From contig NW_026731827.1 of the NCBI RefSeq assembly GCF_028476545.1, positions 1,157,501 through 1,221,500 on the forward strand: a stretch of 64,000 nucleotides of DNA, written 5' to 3'. A program made the translations under genes and the position numbers. The stretch is from Physella acuta. Its lineage: Eukaryota; Mollusca; Gastropoda; Physidae. This document shows, in pieces, positions 29,141 to 50,633 of this stretch (position 1 is its first letter; each line of letters opens with the position of its first letter). The notes beneath the pieces were generated by a model. That model worked only from the letters and a program-made list of their open reading frames with translations. It did not search any database and was not told the DNA's origin.

Positions 29141-31186
29141 AGGACCTGGCTTATTAACTGTTATTGATTTTTTAAAATTTAGTAAACAGTACGTTCAGTG
29201 TATAGAATAAATAAAAGGCAGTATTAAAAATACCAACGACATTGCACTTAATCAATCCCCGCTAATTATGTAATTATTATTTATTATACAAAGTAATAAA
29301 AAGTAAATTCTTTCTCCCCGATTTAATGGGTTATTTAAAATGGAAGTAATTGTGTTTTCCCAATCAAGGGACGTAATGAGAGCTAAATGAGAGCTAAAGG
29401 ACAAAATGCAAATACATTTCAGACACAACTTTAGAAATTTTATAAACGTTGATATACTTTTTTTTAATTTTTATGTAATGTTTATAATTGAAAATTATTA
29501 TTCTAAGTATGTAAAATGAATATTGTTTTTAATGACTTTCAATATTAATTTTTTAACTCAAAAATTTAGACCATGAACACTTTAATAATCTAACACTTGA
29601 ATCCATGGAAGTATTTTTTTTTTTCGTTTTTTCTATATTTCTTTGTAATCCACGACAAACATTTTACAAACATACAAACATACAGAATTGAACTTGATAT
29701 ATTAGATTAGCTTTCGGTTATATCTTTAATGATATAACTGTTTCTATTTTGTAACTTTGGAACAGGTTAAATTAGGATGTAAATTAATTATCAAGATTTT
29801 AATTTACAGTTACGGAAAGTATGATAAATAATACAAATTTTGTGTTTTATAAGTTTGTATATAGAGTTATTTGGGGTAGGTTAGCACAAACCAGGGGAAA
29901 TTTTCACAGGTTAGCGCTAGAATTTGCGCCGAGGGTAGGGTGTCATCCGAGACGCTCGCGGGTGGTGTATATAAACCAGCGGGTTAGCCTTAGAGGGGAT
30001 GGAGAAACGACGGCCCTCGCCACTAATTTATGCAGCACACGTGTTTGGCGCTATAGTCTTTTAGATGCGCGCTATACACAGACAATTGCGGTCAAGAAAG
30101 ATAGTCAAATAAAGATTTACACAAGACGACTTATTCTTCATCATTTTTTTATCGTCTGTAGCTGAAAGTGAGAGCAAGAAACAGTTACAGTATTTTTTTG
30201 GCGTTTGGTTTAATAATTTCTTTATTTATTATTCATAAGAGGTTATTATGATTCTGAATTTGATTAATTGAATCACGGGTTTAGTTTGTAAGTTTGTTTC
30301 CCAATCAAAAAATACAAATGGGTTACACCAATGCGACTCATACACAAGAGACGTGCTAGCGCCACTCTGCTAGTGTACTGTAATAATTAAAATCATTTTA
30401 GAGAAAAAAGATACGAATGTATCGTCATTTAAAATAATTAGAAGCGTTTAATAAATATTTAAAAGAAAAATGTGTCGCTGTTTGAAGTGTACGTTGTTCA
30501 CCCAACCATAATGAAGAATAAATGAAGAATATGGAAAACTATACCGCACTGTTCCATATCACTCCACACCCCATATTACATAATGTAACAAAATTTCAAC
30601 ACAAAATTGTAAAACAATTTACGTATCAGTTATTATGTTACATAAATTTTATTTTATTTTACTAGTTTATGAAAAAGTGAAAAACGCAGACATGAAATAG
30701 ACATACGTGTAGCCTACTTTAAAATATACATTAGATAGCCATTAATATAAATGTCCCTTACCCTAGTAGCTATCAGAATGTAAGAAATGTATGGGAGCCA
30801 AAGATGTTTCAGAACATTAATTTTCTAGACCTGCGTTAATACAGTATATGAATAAGTGAAAATATTCAACATCTAAAATTTTTAATGCAACAAAGCCATT
30901 TGATATTTTCTGAGAAATGAATAGGTAAATATCGATGTATTCTATTTTTAATGCTGACTTCATTGCGTCATGTTCGTCAAAATAGAACTGATGAATGTAT
31001 TTAATGGAAATCTAGATCTATTTTTAAGCAATGCGAAGTTCCGGAATTAGCCGTTTAATGCTTTCAGTAGACAAAGATCGATCTGCCAAAAGATATACTG
31101 TTGTGTTATAGTTAGGTTATGTTGCCAGTAGCTATGTAGGTAACCGTCTGTGCTTGCTTCCGGTGTATGTATTGACGTTGTTGTAG
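29141..31186. other. Intergenic; one LTR-like segment, otherwise nothing recognised
   Basis: At about 29860-30175 a less AT-rich stretch has a TATATAAA box (near 29967) and AATAAAG (near 30105) about 130 bases apart, the spacing of an LTR promoter and polyadenylation signal. I could not define TG/CA ends or a target duplication. It may be a fossil LTR, a promoter, or neither. The rest is AT-rich and featureless to me. Confidence 0.25.
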
Positions 31187-31251
31187 CTCAAGAAGAGGTT
31201 GTCACGGACATTCTCAACAAGGAACTGAACCTCAAGACATCAGACACGTAG
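31187..31251 (+). CDS. Possible terminal exon, unrecognised
   Basis: Acceptor TTGACGTTGTTGTAG is followed by 65 bases encoding QEEVVTDILNKELNLKTSDT and a TAG stop, with codon use more gene-like than the surroundings. No upstream exon was identified and no family is recognised. Could be chance. Confidence 0.2.
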
Positions 31252-31632
31252 GCTACTGTAGAAATGATTTGTATAATTTTTATTTTATTTTTAGAAGTGT
31301 TTTTAGTGGGTTTTTCTCAGACAGTTTCGTCAAACTACATATCAAAATCCTATCTCATCCTGTCTAGGAAGTAAACACAGTGTTTAGAATTTACTCTCAA
31401 ATGGAGGAGGATAAGTATAATCTCAACGGGATGTGAGATGGTCTAAAAGCGCTATGGGTATTTCCTCTATCGTTTGCCGAAATAAGCACCACCAGTTGAT
31501 ATATTCAAATTCTTCTAAGTTTAAGTTACTTTCGCCTAGACTTTTAATAGTGAGAACTGGTCTTCAGTGTTGACTGACCCGCCGATCTACAGAAAAAAAA
31601 ATCCCGGTGAGCTCCAGTAATGGTGCTTGTGT

Positions 31633-31718
31633 TATAGGGCTTGTAAGTCTACAGTCTCGAAATCTACTAGCTGGCAAGTACGAGAACGAAAAGTTGTGAC
31701 CTACTTACAAGCCCTATA
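31633..31718. repeat. Perfect 16-bp inverted repeat, 54-bp loop
   Basis: TATAGGGCTTGTAAGT at 31633-31648 and its exact complement at 31703-31718. Could be the ends of an 86-bp mini-element or a transcribed hairpin; no target duplication identified. Confidence 0.7.
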
Positions 31719-33160
31719 GTCCTAGTCGTTGTTGTTGTTGTTGTTTTTTTTCATTTTTTTTTTACCATTCCTTCAAACCAAGGCGTAAAATTCAGGCTTT
31801 GATGGAGACAAAAATGCACACTTAAAATCCTGAAAATCTCAATCTGGGGTCGGGGACCCCTTTTTGAATATTCCCGGACAAAGCCAGTCCACCTCTGCTG
31901 GTCATCAGTTACATCACGACAACACAGGCAGTTTGAAATCTCAGCACATCCATTTCGGTATAACAGAGAGACCCCTCGAACAACTGTATACTAGAAATGT
32001 GTTATAAATGAAAAACTGACCGATAACAAAAAAAAATCTTAACTGGGTGTAGTTTGGTGTCAAAAGAGTTTATGGTGTTATCTTTGAGTTAAGATTGGTG
32101 ATTTTTTAACGATCCATTGACTTTGGTTTGTTAGAAGCCGTCTATGAATGACGCCACGCTAGTTGGAGGAGAGATTTTGAACCGTGTGACGTCACTGACG
32201 AGGGGTAGGGAAGCGAGAAAGTGAAGTCTACCTTTAGCATTTAAAACAAAATTCTAAGCTGACTGTAAGAAGCTATTTAACATTTTTAAAGAGTTATTTT
32301 GTAAACTGAAAATCAATATGTAACTGATATCGCCATGATTTAGAAAATACTTTTCCGTGAAGTTAACAGGTGTTACATCTCCCAAACAAAAGCATTTTTA
32401 TGGAGAAATTGAAACTGTTTAATACTTTTTATTTTAAATTACTGCTAATAAAAATGTAACCTCAAGTTTTGGCAACATTTCTATTCTAAACTTTTGTCGG
32501 ACAAAAAAAATTATACCAGGTGTAACTATTTTGATTCATCATCAACATCATCGACTTGGTTGCACTATGATCAGCAAGTGTGAGAACTATTATAGACAAA
32601 GCAGAAGTTACACTTTTAGATCATAATGTGTATGGGTTTGTGGGTGGGTGGCTTTGTTTATAGTCGAATTTTATAGATAAAAAAGTCTGGAAGAAGAAAA
32701 ACTGCTGATGTGGAATGGTTATCGCGTATGATTTCACAGCCGAGCGCCGAACTAGAGGAAGATGATAGTCGATTTTTTTAAAAATTATTTGTTTATAACC
32801 TTAATAAGGGAAATGATTCAATAGGAGAGTGCCAATCACCAAGATAAAGGGGCATAACCAGAAACTTCATTAAAACAATGTTTACAGTGGTAATTACAAG
32901 CATATTATTATAATTACAACAGCATATAAATGCACGAATGAAAGAAAAAATTATTTAAATAATTGGAACACATTTTATATAGGCCTATAATTTGTTATTC
33001 TTACATGAACAAATATTAACCAATGAACTCATAATTTTGCAAATAGCTTTCTAATTTAAGTATTTTTGCTCCTCTTCTTCGACATTCTTCTTTAAGTTGA
33101 CGTTAATTCATATTCCCGAAGTTGACTTTCTCATCTTTCGTGTTATCGCATTAAGAAAAT
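31719..33160. other. Intergenic, no gene seen
   Basis: A GTT microsatellite at about 31728-31745. A GC-richer stretch at about 32140-32230 (ATGACGCC...GTGTGACGTCACTGACGAGGGG) has the look of an old dispersed repeat. Otherwise featureless. Confidence 0.35.
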
Positions 33161-33849
33161 ATAAACCGGGAGTGATCTCCCCTAAACTTTCTCGAATATT
33201 CTTATATAAAATAACAGGGGATGGGAACTCGGGCTATAGACATGATTTTTAATCCATTTTAAATACTTAAAGTTTTAAAAATAGAATAAAATCTCGTAGA
33301 CAAATTAATTGCACACCAAGTGAATGCCAAATAAAAAAGCGCATAATAGTGTGCAATATTATTAGTACTTTTAAAATTTACATTAGTTTTTTGAGAAATC
33401 GGAAGTAGCGTAAAGTACTACTTCCAGTCAACGGAAATTACTAAAAATTTAACAGAAGGTAGAGAATTAGATCTTTTACTTACATGTGAAATTTCATTTA
33501 TCTATCTGAAATAGTACTCAAGTTATAGGCTTTTGAAAAATTCAAAGTAGGAAAAGTACCACTTCCGGTTATCGGAAATCGCTCAAAAGTTGATACGGAT
33601 CTACGATTTTGATAAAATACTTATATATGAAATTTCATCCACCTAGCTGTAACGGTACTCAAGTTATCGTGTTTACACACGGACAGACACACAGACACAC
33701 ACACACACACAGACATACGGACAAGATTGCAAAATTATGTTTTTCCGTATCAGGGAGGTGTAAAACGTCGAGATTTGTAAAAATCTCGATTTTTTTTTTT
33801 TTGCACGATTACAATACTTTCTCTATACTTCGTATATACGAGAAAGTAA
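33161..33849 (-). mobile_element. Dispersed repeat R1, copy e
   Basis: Minus orientation, ATAAACCGGGAGTGATCTCC to CTTCGTATATACGAGAAAGT. Nearly identical to copy c over the shared parts but with the short middle of copy d. Intact terminal palindrome. Confidence 0.82.
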
Positions 33850-34007
33850 TAAAAGGACGCTTCACACGTCGCTAGGTTGCGAACCTAAATCTCTGTGGCG
33901 CCACCTACCGGCGCTGTCAGAGAAATACAGCCCATTGCCGGGACAAAAAGCCGTTATAATGTGATTAAATTTTAATTTTAAAGATTATTTTTAAATTTGG
34001 AACTACT

Positions 34008-34533
34008 TTTTAGCGCAATTTCCATTCTGGAGAATTGCGTTTATTAACTCGTCATTTCTGGGAATGGATGGATGAATGGATGAATGAATGAATGAATGAA
34101 TGAATGAATGAATGAATGTATGGATGAATGTGTGTCCGGGCTTTAAGTCGTATCTCCTCCTCAACGAAGCAATATCGATGACTAGTTCCAAAAGCAATTA
34201 TGTTAAGCAAGTTACGAGAATGAGCATAGGCCATACAAATTCCGGGTTTCTTTCATGTATTTCCAGGAAAAGCCAAAAAACCTCGAAAAAATGCAGTTTT
34301 TGGCCCATATCTCGGCAACCAGACCACTTAGCGACTTAAAACATGTACCAACCGATTCCTGCCATAATTTAGAACAATATTGCCGAAGAAAGTTTTCAAA
34401 AATATCCTCTCGTTCGGTCACAAATTTTAAAATTACATAAACACCTACAAACCGATCGTTCTTCTAGCTTGAACGTACCCCAGCATTATACGTCAGAGCT
34501 ATTGTTAGATAACATAAGGAAATTGCGCATAAA
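34008..34533. mobile_element. Short TIR transposon R2, copy 2 (uninterrupted)
   Basis: About 525 bp, TTTTAGCGCAATTTCC at the left and GGAAATTGCGC at the right. Contains a GAATGAAT microsatellite at 34070-34120 and the CTCGGCAACCAGACCACTTA phrase also at about 25000. Acts as the pre-insertion reference for the three insertions in copy 1. Confidence 0.75.
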
Positions 34534-35270
34534 TGTCACTAGACTTTTTTAATTAACTTGTTTTATATTTACAGAGTTAAGTCACAATTGAAAATTTCTA
34601 ATACTTTCAAATTTCACCACAATGCTGTTCTTTTATTACTATCTATGTTAGCTAGCATTTGACAAATTTTTGGGGAAAATATTGGGTCAATTTTTTTCAA
34701 ATGTTTCCATCACGCATATAACTTTAAATTTTTTACATACTGTTTTATAGACGTGTGCTCATAATTATTGTTTTTAAACAACGTGTTGGTATAAAAACAA
34801 TTTTGGCATTGTGAGGGTGATACTGCCCATTAATATTATTTTAGAAATTAATCATTTAAAAAGTATGAGGGGGTGTAGAGCATGAATAGGCAACAAATAC
34901 TTGATAGCAAGTTTTGACGATACCTGAGCTCAACTGGTTGCACTGGTTATTTCTTTTTTCTTCAGTAAAATGCTGTTGACTAGAAAATCTCTTGAGTTTA
35001 ATACTAACATCTATATACTATTATACAAATTACCATACTAAAACTGTCTTGATCTGGCTGTGATGAAACCAATTGTGATACTGGAACTTTCCAATCAATC
35101 CACAGAAAACTGTACACCTTGTTACACGTGATTATTGTGATTCCTTCCTTTTTAGTTCTACCTAAGTGAAACTTGTTATTACCTTATCCAATACTGCTGC
35201 AGTTGTTTTTACTTATAACTATTCATTACAATTATTAAAGATACATGATGTCCTAGTGGTAAAACAAATG
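34534..35270. other. Intergenic, no feature recognised
   Basis: AT-rich without splice-flanked open frames. Confidence 0.4.
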
Positions 35271-35271
35271 T

Positions 35272-35527
35272 AAAAAAAAAAGTAAAGTTCCCTTTCCAAA
35301 CCTGAAGCTCTATGGGGCAAGTGAAGTACAGTTCACCTTTTTCTGTGACCTCTGCATATGAAGGGATAGTGTGGTCAGCACTATGCCCAGCCGCCTTTAC
35401 TTTCTCTAATGTGAGTTAGTACCCATCAGAGCTGGTTGGACTCAGGGACAGTCTACTGACTTGAATCGAGATTTGAACTCAAGACTTATGGTTTAGTAGT
35501 CTAGCTCTACCGCTGGAGAGATGTAAT
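35272..35527 (-). repeat. tRNA-derived SINE
   Basis: Read on the minus strand it opens with CCAGCGGTAGAGCTAGACTA (A box) and GAGTTCAAATCTC (B box), about 35 bases apart. A conserved-looking body follows (GGCGGCTGGGCATAGTGCTG) and then a TTTACTTTTTTTTTT tail. TTTACATT near both ends may be the target duplication. Head-body-tail order matches tRNA-derived SINEs; subfamily not assigned. Confidence 0.75.
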
Positions 35528-35529
35528 GT

Positions 35530-37413
35530 AAACATTACATATAACCTAGGCATAGAGAATTCCTTTTCAAAAAATCGTTCATTACACAGAGTGCTCAATA
35601 TAAACTATTTTGTTTTAAACATTTCAAATAAATGAAACAAGAAATAATGTAATGTTTTTATTTAGCAAAAATATGGACACAAAATTTAAAAAGCACAAAA
35701 AAATGTTTTTAAAAGTGTTGACACTAACTGTGGTTTTAACATAAACATTTGTACAAGCTAATGGGATTGTTGGAGAGGTGGCTAGTCAGATAGGTTGGCA
35801 GTTGACCTATGACTGCTGACCTTTGCCTTCCAAATATTGTCTGTTTCTGTACAGGTAACTAACAAATTTATCCTGCAGATATTTTTTACAAACAGTTGGC
35901 AATTATCTGCAGACAGCAGTTCTCGTTAAAAACATTTTGAGTGTTAACTTCAGTCTTACAAAATATAAAGCTACAACATGGTGTCACTGAAGTTGGTAAA
36001 ATCAAATGCAGTACATAAACAACATATTGGATCCCCAGCATTTCAAAGGTTCTAAGTGTTTAATTTTTAATTCTTCCAGTAATATACTATAATAACACAG
36101 CCCCCCCCCCCCCCCCAAACACACACACCTGTCTATAGCGAAAACCAGAAATTTAAAAAAATTCCAACTTTCAGTAAAGATTGGGAATTATAAGGAATCC
36201 AATATTATTGGACAGTTTATCTAAAATACATGTTTTAAAAGTTTAGTATTTCATTTTCATAAACTAACAAAAAATTAGGTATAGGATATATGAAAATCAT
36301 CAAAACATATTCTTCAAAACAAAATTACTCAAGGGACTTTTAGGTAGAGTACAATTATAGACATTTCTTGAAACTCACTGATGTGATGAAATTATGTAAA
36401 AGTAAAAGCTGTTTTAAAATATATGAAAAAAGAAAAAAAAAATTCTACACAATTTTTTATAAGTATCTATTATACAGTTAAATAATTTTTTACTCTAAAA
36501 CCTTCATTTTCATCTGTCTTTAGTAGCTTTACAGGTATAGAGAATAGTAAACCCTTTTTAAAAATTTAAAGTGAAATTCTATTGACAATTAAAAAGTAGG
36601 ATAATATATTTTCTCACACTTTACAGGCTTGACCTTTTAAAGCCTGGCAATATATTGATGTAATAAATCATAGATGGAACATAGTGCAAAGAAAGGAGAA
36701 TATTTGTCAAACTATAGTTTACTCCAAGAACTTATATTTTCCAAAGTATATTTCTTTAGTTACACAAAAACATCACTTAGAACCATGTAATTCTGAGAGG
36801 ATGAAATTTCATTACAAAAACATAGCCCAAACACAAAAAGCAACAGAAAGGACAAAAAAAATGATGAAAAAAAACAAGAATAAAAAAAAAAGACATAGAA
36901 AAGTAGCCGTAAAGAAATTAGCATTAAGTTACTACCTGTAATCAATTATTTCATTCAACCAACAAGCCTAACTCATCTGATTTTTGCCTACAATCTAACA
37001 TGCTTAGTTAGCATAACATTACTGCCTGTAATCCAATAAATTACTTTATTACTACTTGTAACAGTTATTTTGTTCGTAGAGCAAGACTAAAGTAACAATC
37101 GTTCATTAAACAAGACTAAAGTAACAAATTTCACACAGCTGCCTGTTATGTAACTTTATTATCACTGCTGGCTGTAATATCCATACACAAATTTACTAAC
37201 ATGACACCAAAAAAAGTTTACATGAATAAATCAATGTGATAAGTAGTTTGAAATTATCAAAACATTTAGAGGTAAAGAACAAAAGAATGAAAAAAGTTTT
37301 ACTGCAGTAATTATCAATTAATGTGACTTAATGGTGTATTTAACAGACAATTTCTAGCTTTGAATTATCGTTATAAATAACATTTTGGCATAGCTGAATA
37401 AGTGGCACTAGTG
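35530..37413. other. 3' flank of SMARCAD1
   Basis: Minus-strand AATAAA signals (complements at 37155-37160 and 37045-37050), about 255 and 365 bases past the stop, are plausible polyadenylation sites. The remainder is AT-rich with an A-rich patch near 36850; the open frames there are compositional. Confidence 0.45.
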
Positions 37414-46059
<8,646 letters not shown>

Positions 46060-46588
46060 TTCTAGTATTTGTCTCTGTGGAGTTAATAAACTAACCAAAT
46101 TATATTTTAAATAAATATTATTACTATTAATAAATATACTGATATTATGAAGAAATTAATGATCCAATTTACAAAGTAATTTTATCTGTTTTGGTTATAA
46201 AATAAAGGACTGCTAATTCTTTATAGTTGACTCCCATATAATTTTCGGACAGTAAAAATAGGTCTTACTAGAATGAGGTCTGCATGGAAATCAGAGTTAA
46301 CTTACATAGACAACTAAGGTGGAATGATAGGATGTTATTGGTTGAAGTTAATTTGTTTGGTGATTGAAAGCAAGATACATTTTTAAAATGACATACGGAT
46401 TAAGGTTGCAAATTTCCAATAATGTACTCTTCATTAAAATATTAAGCCACCTAAAAGAGATTTGGTAATATGAGTTTGCCTGTCTCCAATAATTTTAATA
46501 ATATTTCCGAATTTAAGCTATTTTAAGTTAACATAAACTGATATAGTGTATTTAAATTATTCAGTTGTTTTAAAACTCTTTAACTCAC

Positions 46589-46897
46589 TGTGGTGATGTA
46601 ATGTGTATGAAAGGTGAATACGTGGAACAGGTCACTGCGTGTGTATATGTATCATGTAGTGAGACGCGAGGCCGGGTGTGTACGAGGGTACAAGGGAAGC
46701 GACTGGTCGGGTGACAGCGGCTGTGTTGTGAGCGAGAGAAAGGTGGTGTGTAGGGATGAATGCGGAGGACAGTTGAAGGTTGAGTGTGGAAGCAAGGAGG
46801 TTGATGTTGGAACTGGAGGACGGGAGATAGAGAAATAAAGAATACTGTAATAGCCTCAATCGTGTTGTGCTTTCTTTGAGATTCAGACGCCCTCACA
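46589..46897 (+). mobile_element. Solo LTR (LTR retrotransposon remnant)
   Basis: Fossil. A 309-bp segment starting TGTGGTGATG and ending CCTCACA, flanked by a perfect 5-bp duplication CTCAC (46584-46588 and 46898-46902). AATAAA at about 46834 fits an LTR R region. It is GC-richer than its surroundings. A 5-bp duplication fits Ty3/Gypsy or BEL groups; not assigned. The exact duplication suggests it is not very old. It lies about 530 bp upstream of the SMARCAD1 start codon. Confidence 0.75.
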
Positions 46898-46902
46898 CTC
46901 AC

Positions 46903-48575
46903 TAAGGGAGAAAAATCAATAAAACCTGGTATGTTACCCTCTGAGAAGCCACACAATACAATAAATAGGGCCTAATTATAAGACTGTTGTTTTTTTTTAT
47001 GGTTACCTATGTTATATCCCAACAAATTATACGTTTATTACAGTGAATCAATATTAAAACATGTTGCTCTGAAATATGCACATTCAGATACTAATAGCAA
47101 ATGCTTTTTTTATTTTTTTTCGGTTAAAAAAGTTACGGTGAATAAAGCTAAAAAGCTGTCATAATCAAGCCAAAGCGGAATTTTAACATAATAATAAGAT
47201 TTTTTCTATTGAGGAGTGTTATATTAGAGTCTTATATCTTTCTATAATATATCTATAATAAATACTCAAAAACTTCTCAGTTATAAATTCTGGTGTGGTT
47301 GATTGGTACCTAGAACCCACTGTCTTGAAAACAGAACAATGTGTGAAAAATTATTGAAGAACTTTTGATTAAAAAACCTTTAGGCCTAATTTTTAAATTT
47401 ACAAAAAATTAAAATAGATCTGGCATGAAATAGGCAGGGTCCATTAATTTAGTACTGTTTTAAAATATTAAAGTGATTTAGTGAGACGCACAGTTTTCAT
47501 TCATCGCAGAGAGACGCCAATCGATGAAGATTTAATTTTGAATACTGCAGCATTCAAATAAAAAATTGATAATTTATTATGTTTGGGAGAAAACTATACC
47601 AATAAAAGTGCAATTTGTTCTTAAAACTTCTGGGGATTTTTTTTATCCCTGTCTGATAACAGAATCTTCTTTAAAAAGGATGTTAGGTTACGGTGGTTAA
47701 CTAATGACGTGTTGCAATGCAAGCCCTTTATCTATAACCCCCACACTAGGCCTACCATATGCCAAACCCTTGGCTAAAGTACACCTATTTTTGGGAGAGT
47801 CTATTGTCAGATATCCATAAGTATCTTCAATCATCCAAACTTTTGTATACAGTGTAGTGTACTAGTAGGCCAAATTGAATGGACGCGAGCGAGTTGACGA
47901 GAATCCTTCCATCATGTTGTTGACATGGAATAAAAACGTGCTTTTTTAGATTTAGACCGTAAAAATAATAAAAAATAATGACTTAGGCCTAAGCCTAATA
48001 TTAATTTTGAAATTTCATATTTTTAGAATAATGGTTTTAAGTTGCAAATCCAGAGAACTTGAAAATAATTTGTTGAGTTAAAGGCTACATTTCTATTTAT
48101 TTTCATCAAGCCTAAGTTATAACCAGATGTTTCACTTTCGTAAGACACATATTGATTGGCTGTACAGGAATTACGTGATCGATAATTATTTGTTTACAAA
48201 ACTTTGCAGATAAAGTTTATAAATAACAATGCAAGTTTAAACCCCATGACCTAGTTTTTCTTTTTTTAGCTTACAATGTGTACAATAAAATTTTAAATGA
48301 AATTTACGGCAGCCTATCGAATAGCGGAATGCCATTGTTTATGTCGCCATTACATGTGAAATCCAAATTATTTTTGCTTTTTTTTTTATTTTTATTTAGG
48401 CCTAGTTACCGAACATATTAAAAACATCAAATACATAGTAAAGTCCGAAAAAACAGACAGGATTTTATAACCATATTAATAATTGTAACTATGCCGTGCA
48501 TGATTTTTAAATTAATTAATGGGCCTCTCGAATACTTTCGCGCTCACGTCAATTAGCCATGGATTCTATAGGCCT
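46903..48575. other. 5' region of SMARCAD1, no coding exon seen
   Basis: Should contain the non-coding first exon and promoter of SMARCAD1 (minus strand). A short GC-richer patch near 47880-47910 (GGACGCGAGCGAGTTGACG) is the best candidate, with low confidence. No TATA box stands out. Confidence 0.3.
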
Positions 48576-48960
48576 ACTATAACTAGATCTAGATCAGTAT
48601 ATCCAGATTCTAGGTCTGCTGAGAGCAGTGTTAGTCAAGTTAGATCAGATCTAGTCTAGATCTAGCTGTCACTAGATCCAGGTCTAGATTCTAATCTAGA
48701 TCTAGAATCTAGATCTAGCTAGATCTACCATCTAGAGATCTAGTTGTTTAAGTTACTAAGTTAGATAATACTTAGAGTCAGTGTGAGTGTGTGCTCAACT
48801 CTGAGTTGGCAGTTCTGAGTTAGACTAGTGAGTCTAGTGACAACAGACTACTAGATTCTAGATCTAGAATCTAGTGACACTTCACTAAGAATCAAGAATT
48901 ATTCTTACATATTACATAACACTTATCACTTAACACATAGATCTAGATCTACATAAAAAA
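48576..48960. repeat. AGATCT/TCTAGA-rich cryptic repeat
   Basis: Dense AGATCTAG and TCTAGATC words on both strands without a fixed period. The same vocabulary recurs at 49119-49135, 52323-52365 and 52575-52660. Confidence 0.8.
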
Positions 48961-50633
48961 AGTTAAAGTCTAGGCCAGGCCTAAAAAAGATTAAAGAACA
49001 CTAAAGATTTTTTTTTATCCTGCCGATTTAGCCCACTGTTTTATATATCTAAATATTAGTCTTCATAGAGAGATCATGTTACATTTATAAGAAGACAGTA
49101 CTAAATTTAATTAATATAGTCTAGATCTAGATCTATAAGAATAAGAACAACCTGTGAAATTAAAAAATCTTAGGGCCTACAGAAAAAGAACAGCATCGCA
49201 TTCACCGTTGCCGCAAAATCCGGTGATTTCAAACCAGCGATATCTTCCAACATTGTCTTTTTCTGTACGCTTAGTTAGGCCTACGGAGCTTGCGTCAGCT
49301 TTTCTTTCCTTTTTCACTTTAAATAATTTAGTATGAGGATTACGAAAATTATGAATTAATTGAAAATAAACAGATATAATTGGTAATTATTTTAAGATTC
49401 AAAATTATATCACACGGAGGCCTAGAGCCTACCGAAACAAAAATTTGTCTTTAGGACAAAGCCGAAAAGATTTTTTATTATTATTGTATTAAATAAGGTA
49501 TGCTGCATTGATTTTATTTACCGTATTGATATAAATAAGAGAGTCTCGAAGTCTGTTATCCCCTTCTATTAACATGAGTATTTTTTTTAAAATCATGTTG
49601 AGCTTTCTTGTGATTTTCAAATACCCTATGCTTAATTTTGTAGTGTTCCTATGGCTTAATTGGGATAATTTGTTAGGTCTACTAGTTATAAGTAGTCATA
49701 ATCGACATTGTACAAATAGGCCTTTATCATTAAATTAAGCTATAGGCTTTTTTTTTATTTTTCATTTATTTTTTATGACTTGACCACGAAAACGATTTGT
49801 TTACTGTTCTTTGTTGTTGTTGTTGTTTTTATATATAGCTAATCACACATATGCTTTGTTCGGTAAGTGGTCGTCCAAGCGGCCCAGGAAAGTTTTAGCG
49901 GCCCTATTTTCATAGTGCATTTTTTTTATCATCTACTCCTGTGGACTGGTGCCTAAAAAGTCACGGGATACTTTACCGATTGCAATTTATAATAAAAAAG
50001 AAAACGAAAAATCCGAAGAGTTAATAAAATAGAGACTTTTTTTTTTAAATCAACGTACTAATAATAGGCCTTTTATAGCACCGGTCATGGCGGCCACTGG
50101 GAATTTTTTCCAGTCGACCTAACGAGATATTCCCAGGTGTCCCGTCCAGTCTACCCAGAGGTCGTCCATAAAAGATGTAACACTTCTAGGGGGAGGGGAA
50201 CATTTGAGTGACGGGGGATGGAGTCAAAATGTGACGACACGCTTTGCATTTTGAAAAGTCATTTTAGCCATTGTCTTTTCTCTTAAGAAGACTTTTTTTT
50301 ATATAGAGAAATTGGAGGGGGGTATTCTTTGAAGATTCGTTTTATATTATAGTTGATAGAGCTTCAAATAAACAGAGTGCTTCAGAAAATATTTCTTTTG
50401 GTTTTACGCTTGTATTTAAATAGGTAAAATTACAATTGTGATAAACAATCAATGTTTAATATTAAAATAAAACTCAAATAACTTTTTAAAATGGTTTTAT
50501 TGCAGCATTTGTTTCTCCCATTACATACGTACGATTGTTCTTATTTGATTGGTTAGTGAAAAGAAAAGCAACCCAGAATAAAATGGACAAATAAGAACAC
50601 TGATATTACAAACATTTACAGCAGAAAGCATAG
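48961..50633. other. Intergenic between SMARCAD1 and malic enzyme
   Basis: AT-rich. A GTT microsatellite lies at about 49813 and a patch at 50150-50270 (GTCCATAAAAGATGTAACAC...GGGGGATGGAG) looks like an old dispersed repeat. No supported exon before 50634. Confidence 0.35.

Noticed and set aside
32110-32230. GC-richer stretch with GTGTGACGTCACTG as a regulatory CRE site
   Set aside because: It looks more like an old dispersed repeat, and no gene nearby would use it.
36684-36941. 85-codon Lys-rich frame
   Set aside because: Compositional frame in the A-rich 3' flank of SMARCAD1.
46585-46956. 123-codon minus-strand frame
   Set aside because: It overlaps the solo LTR and has no recognisable protein features.
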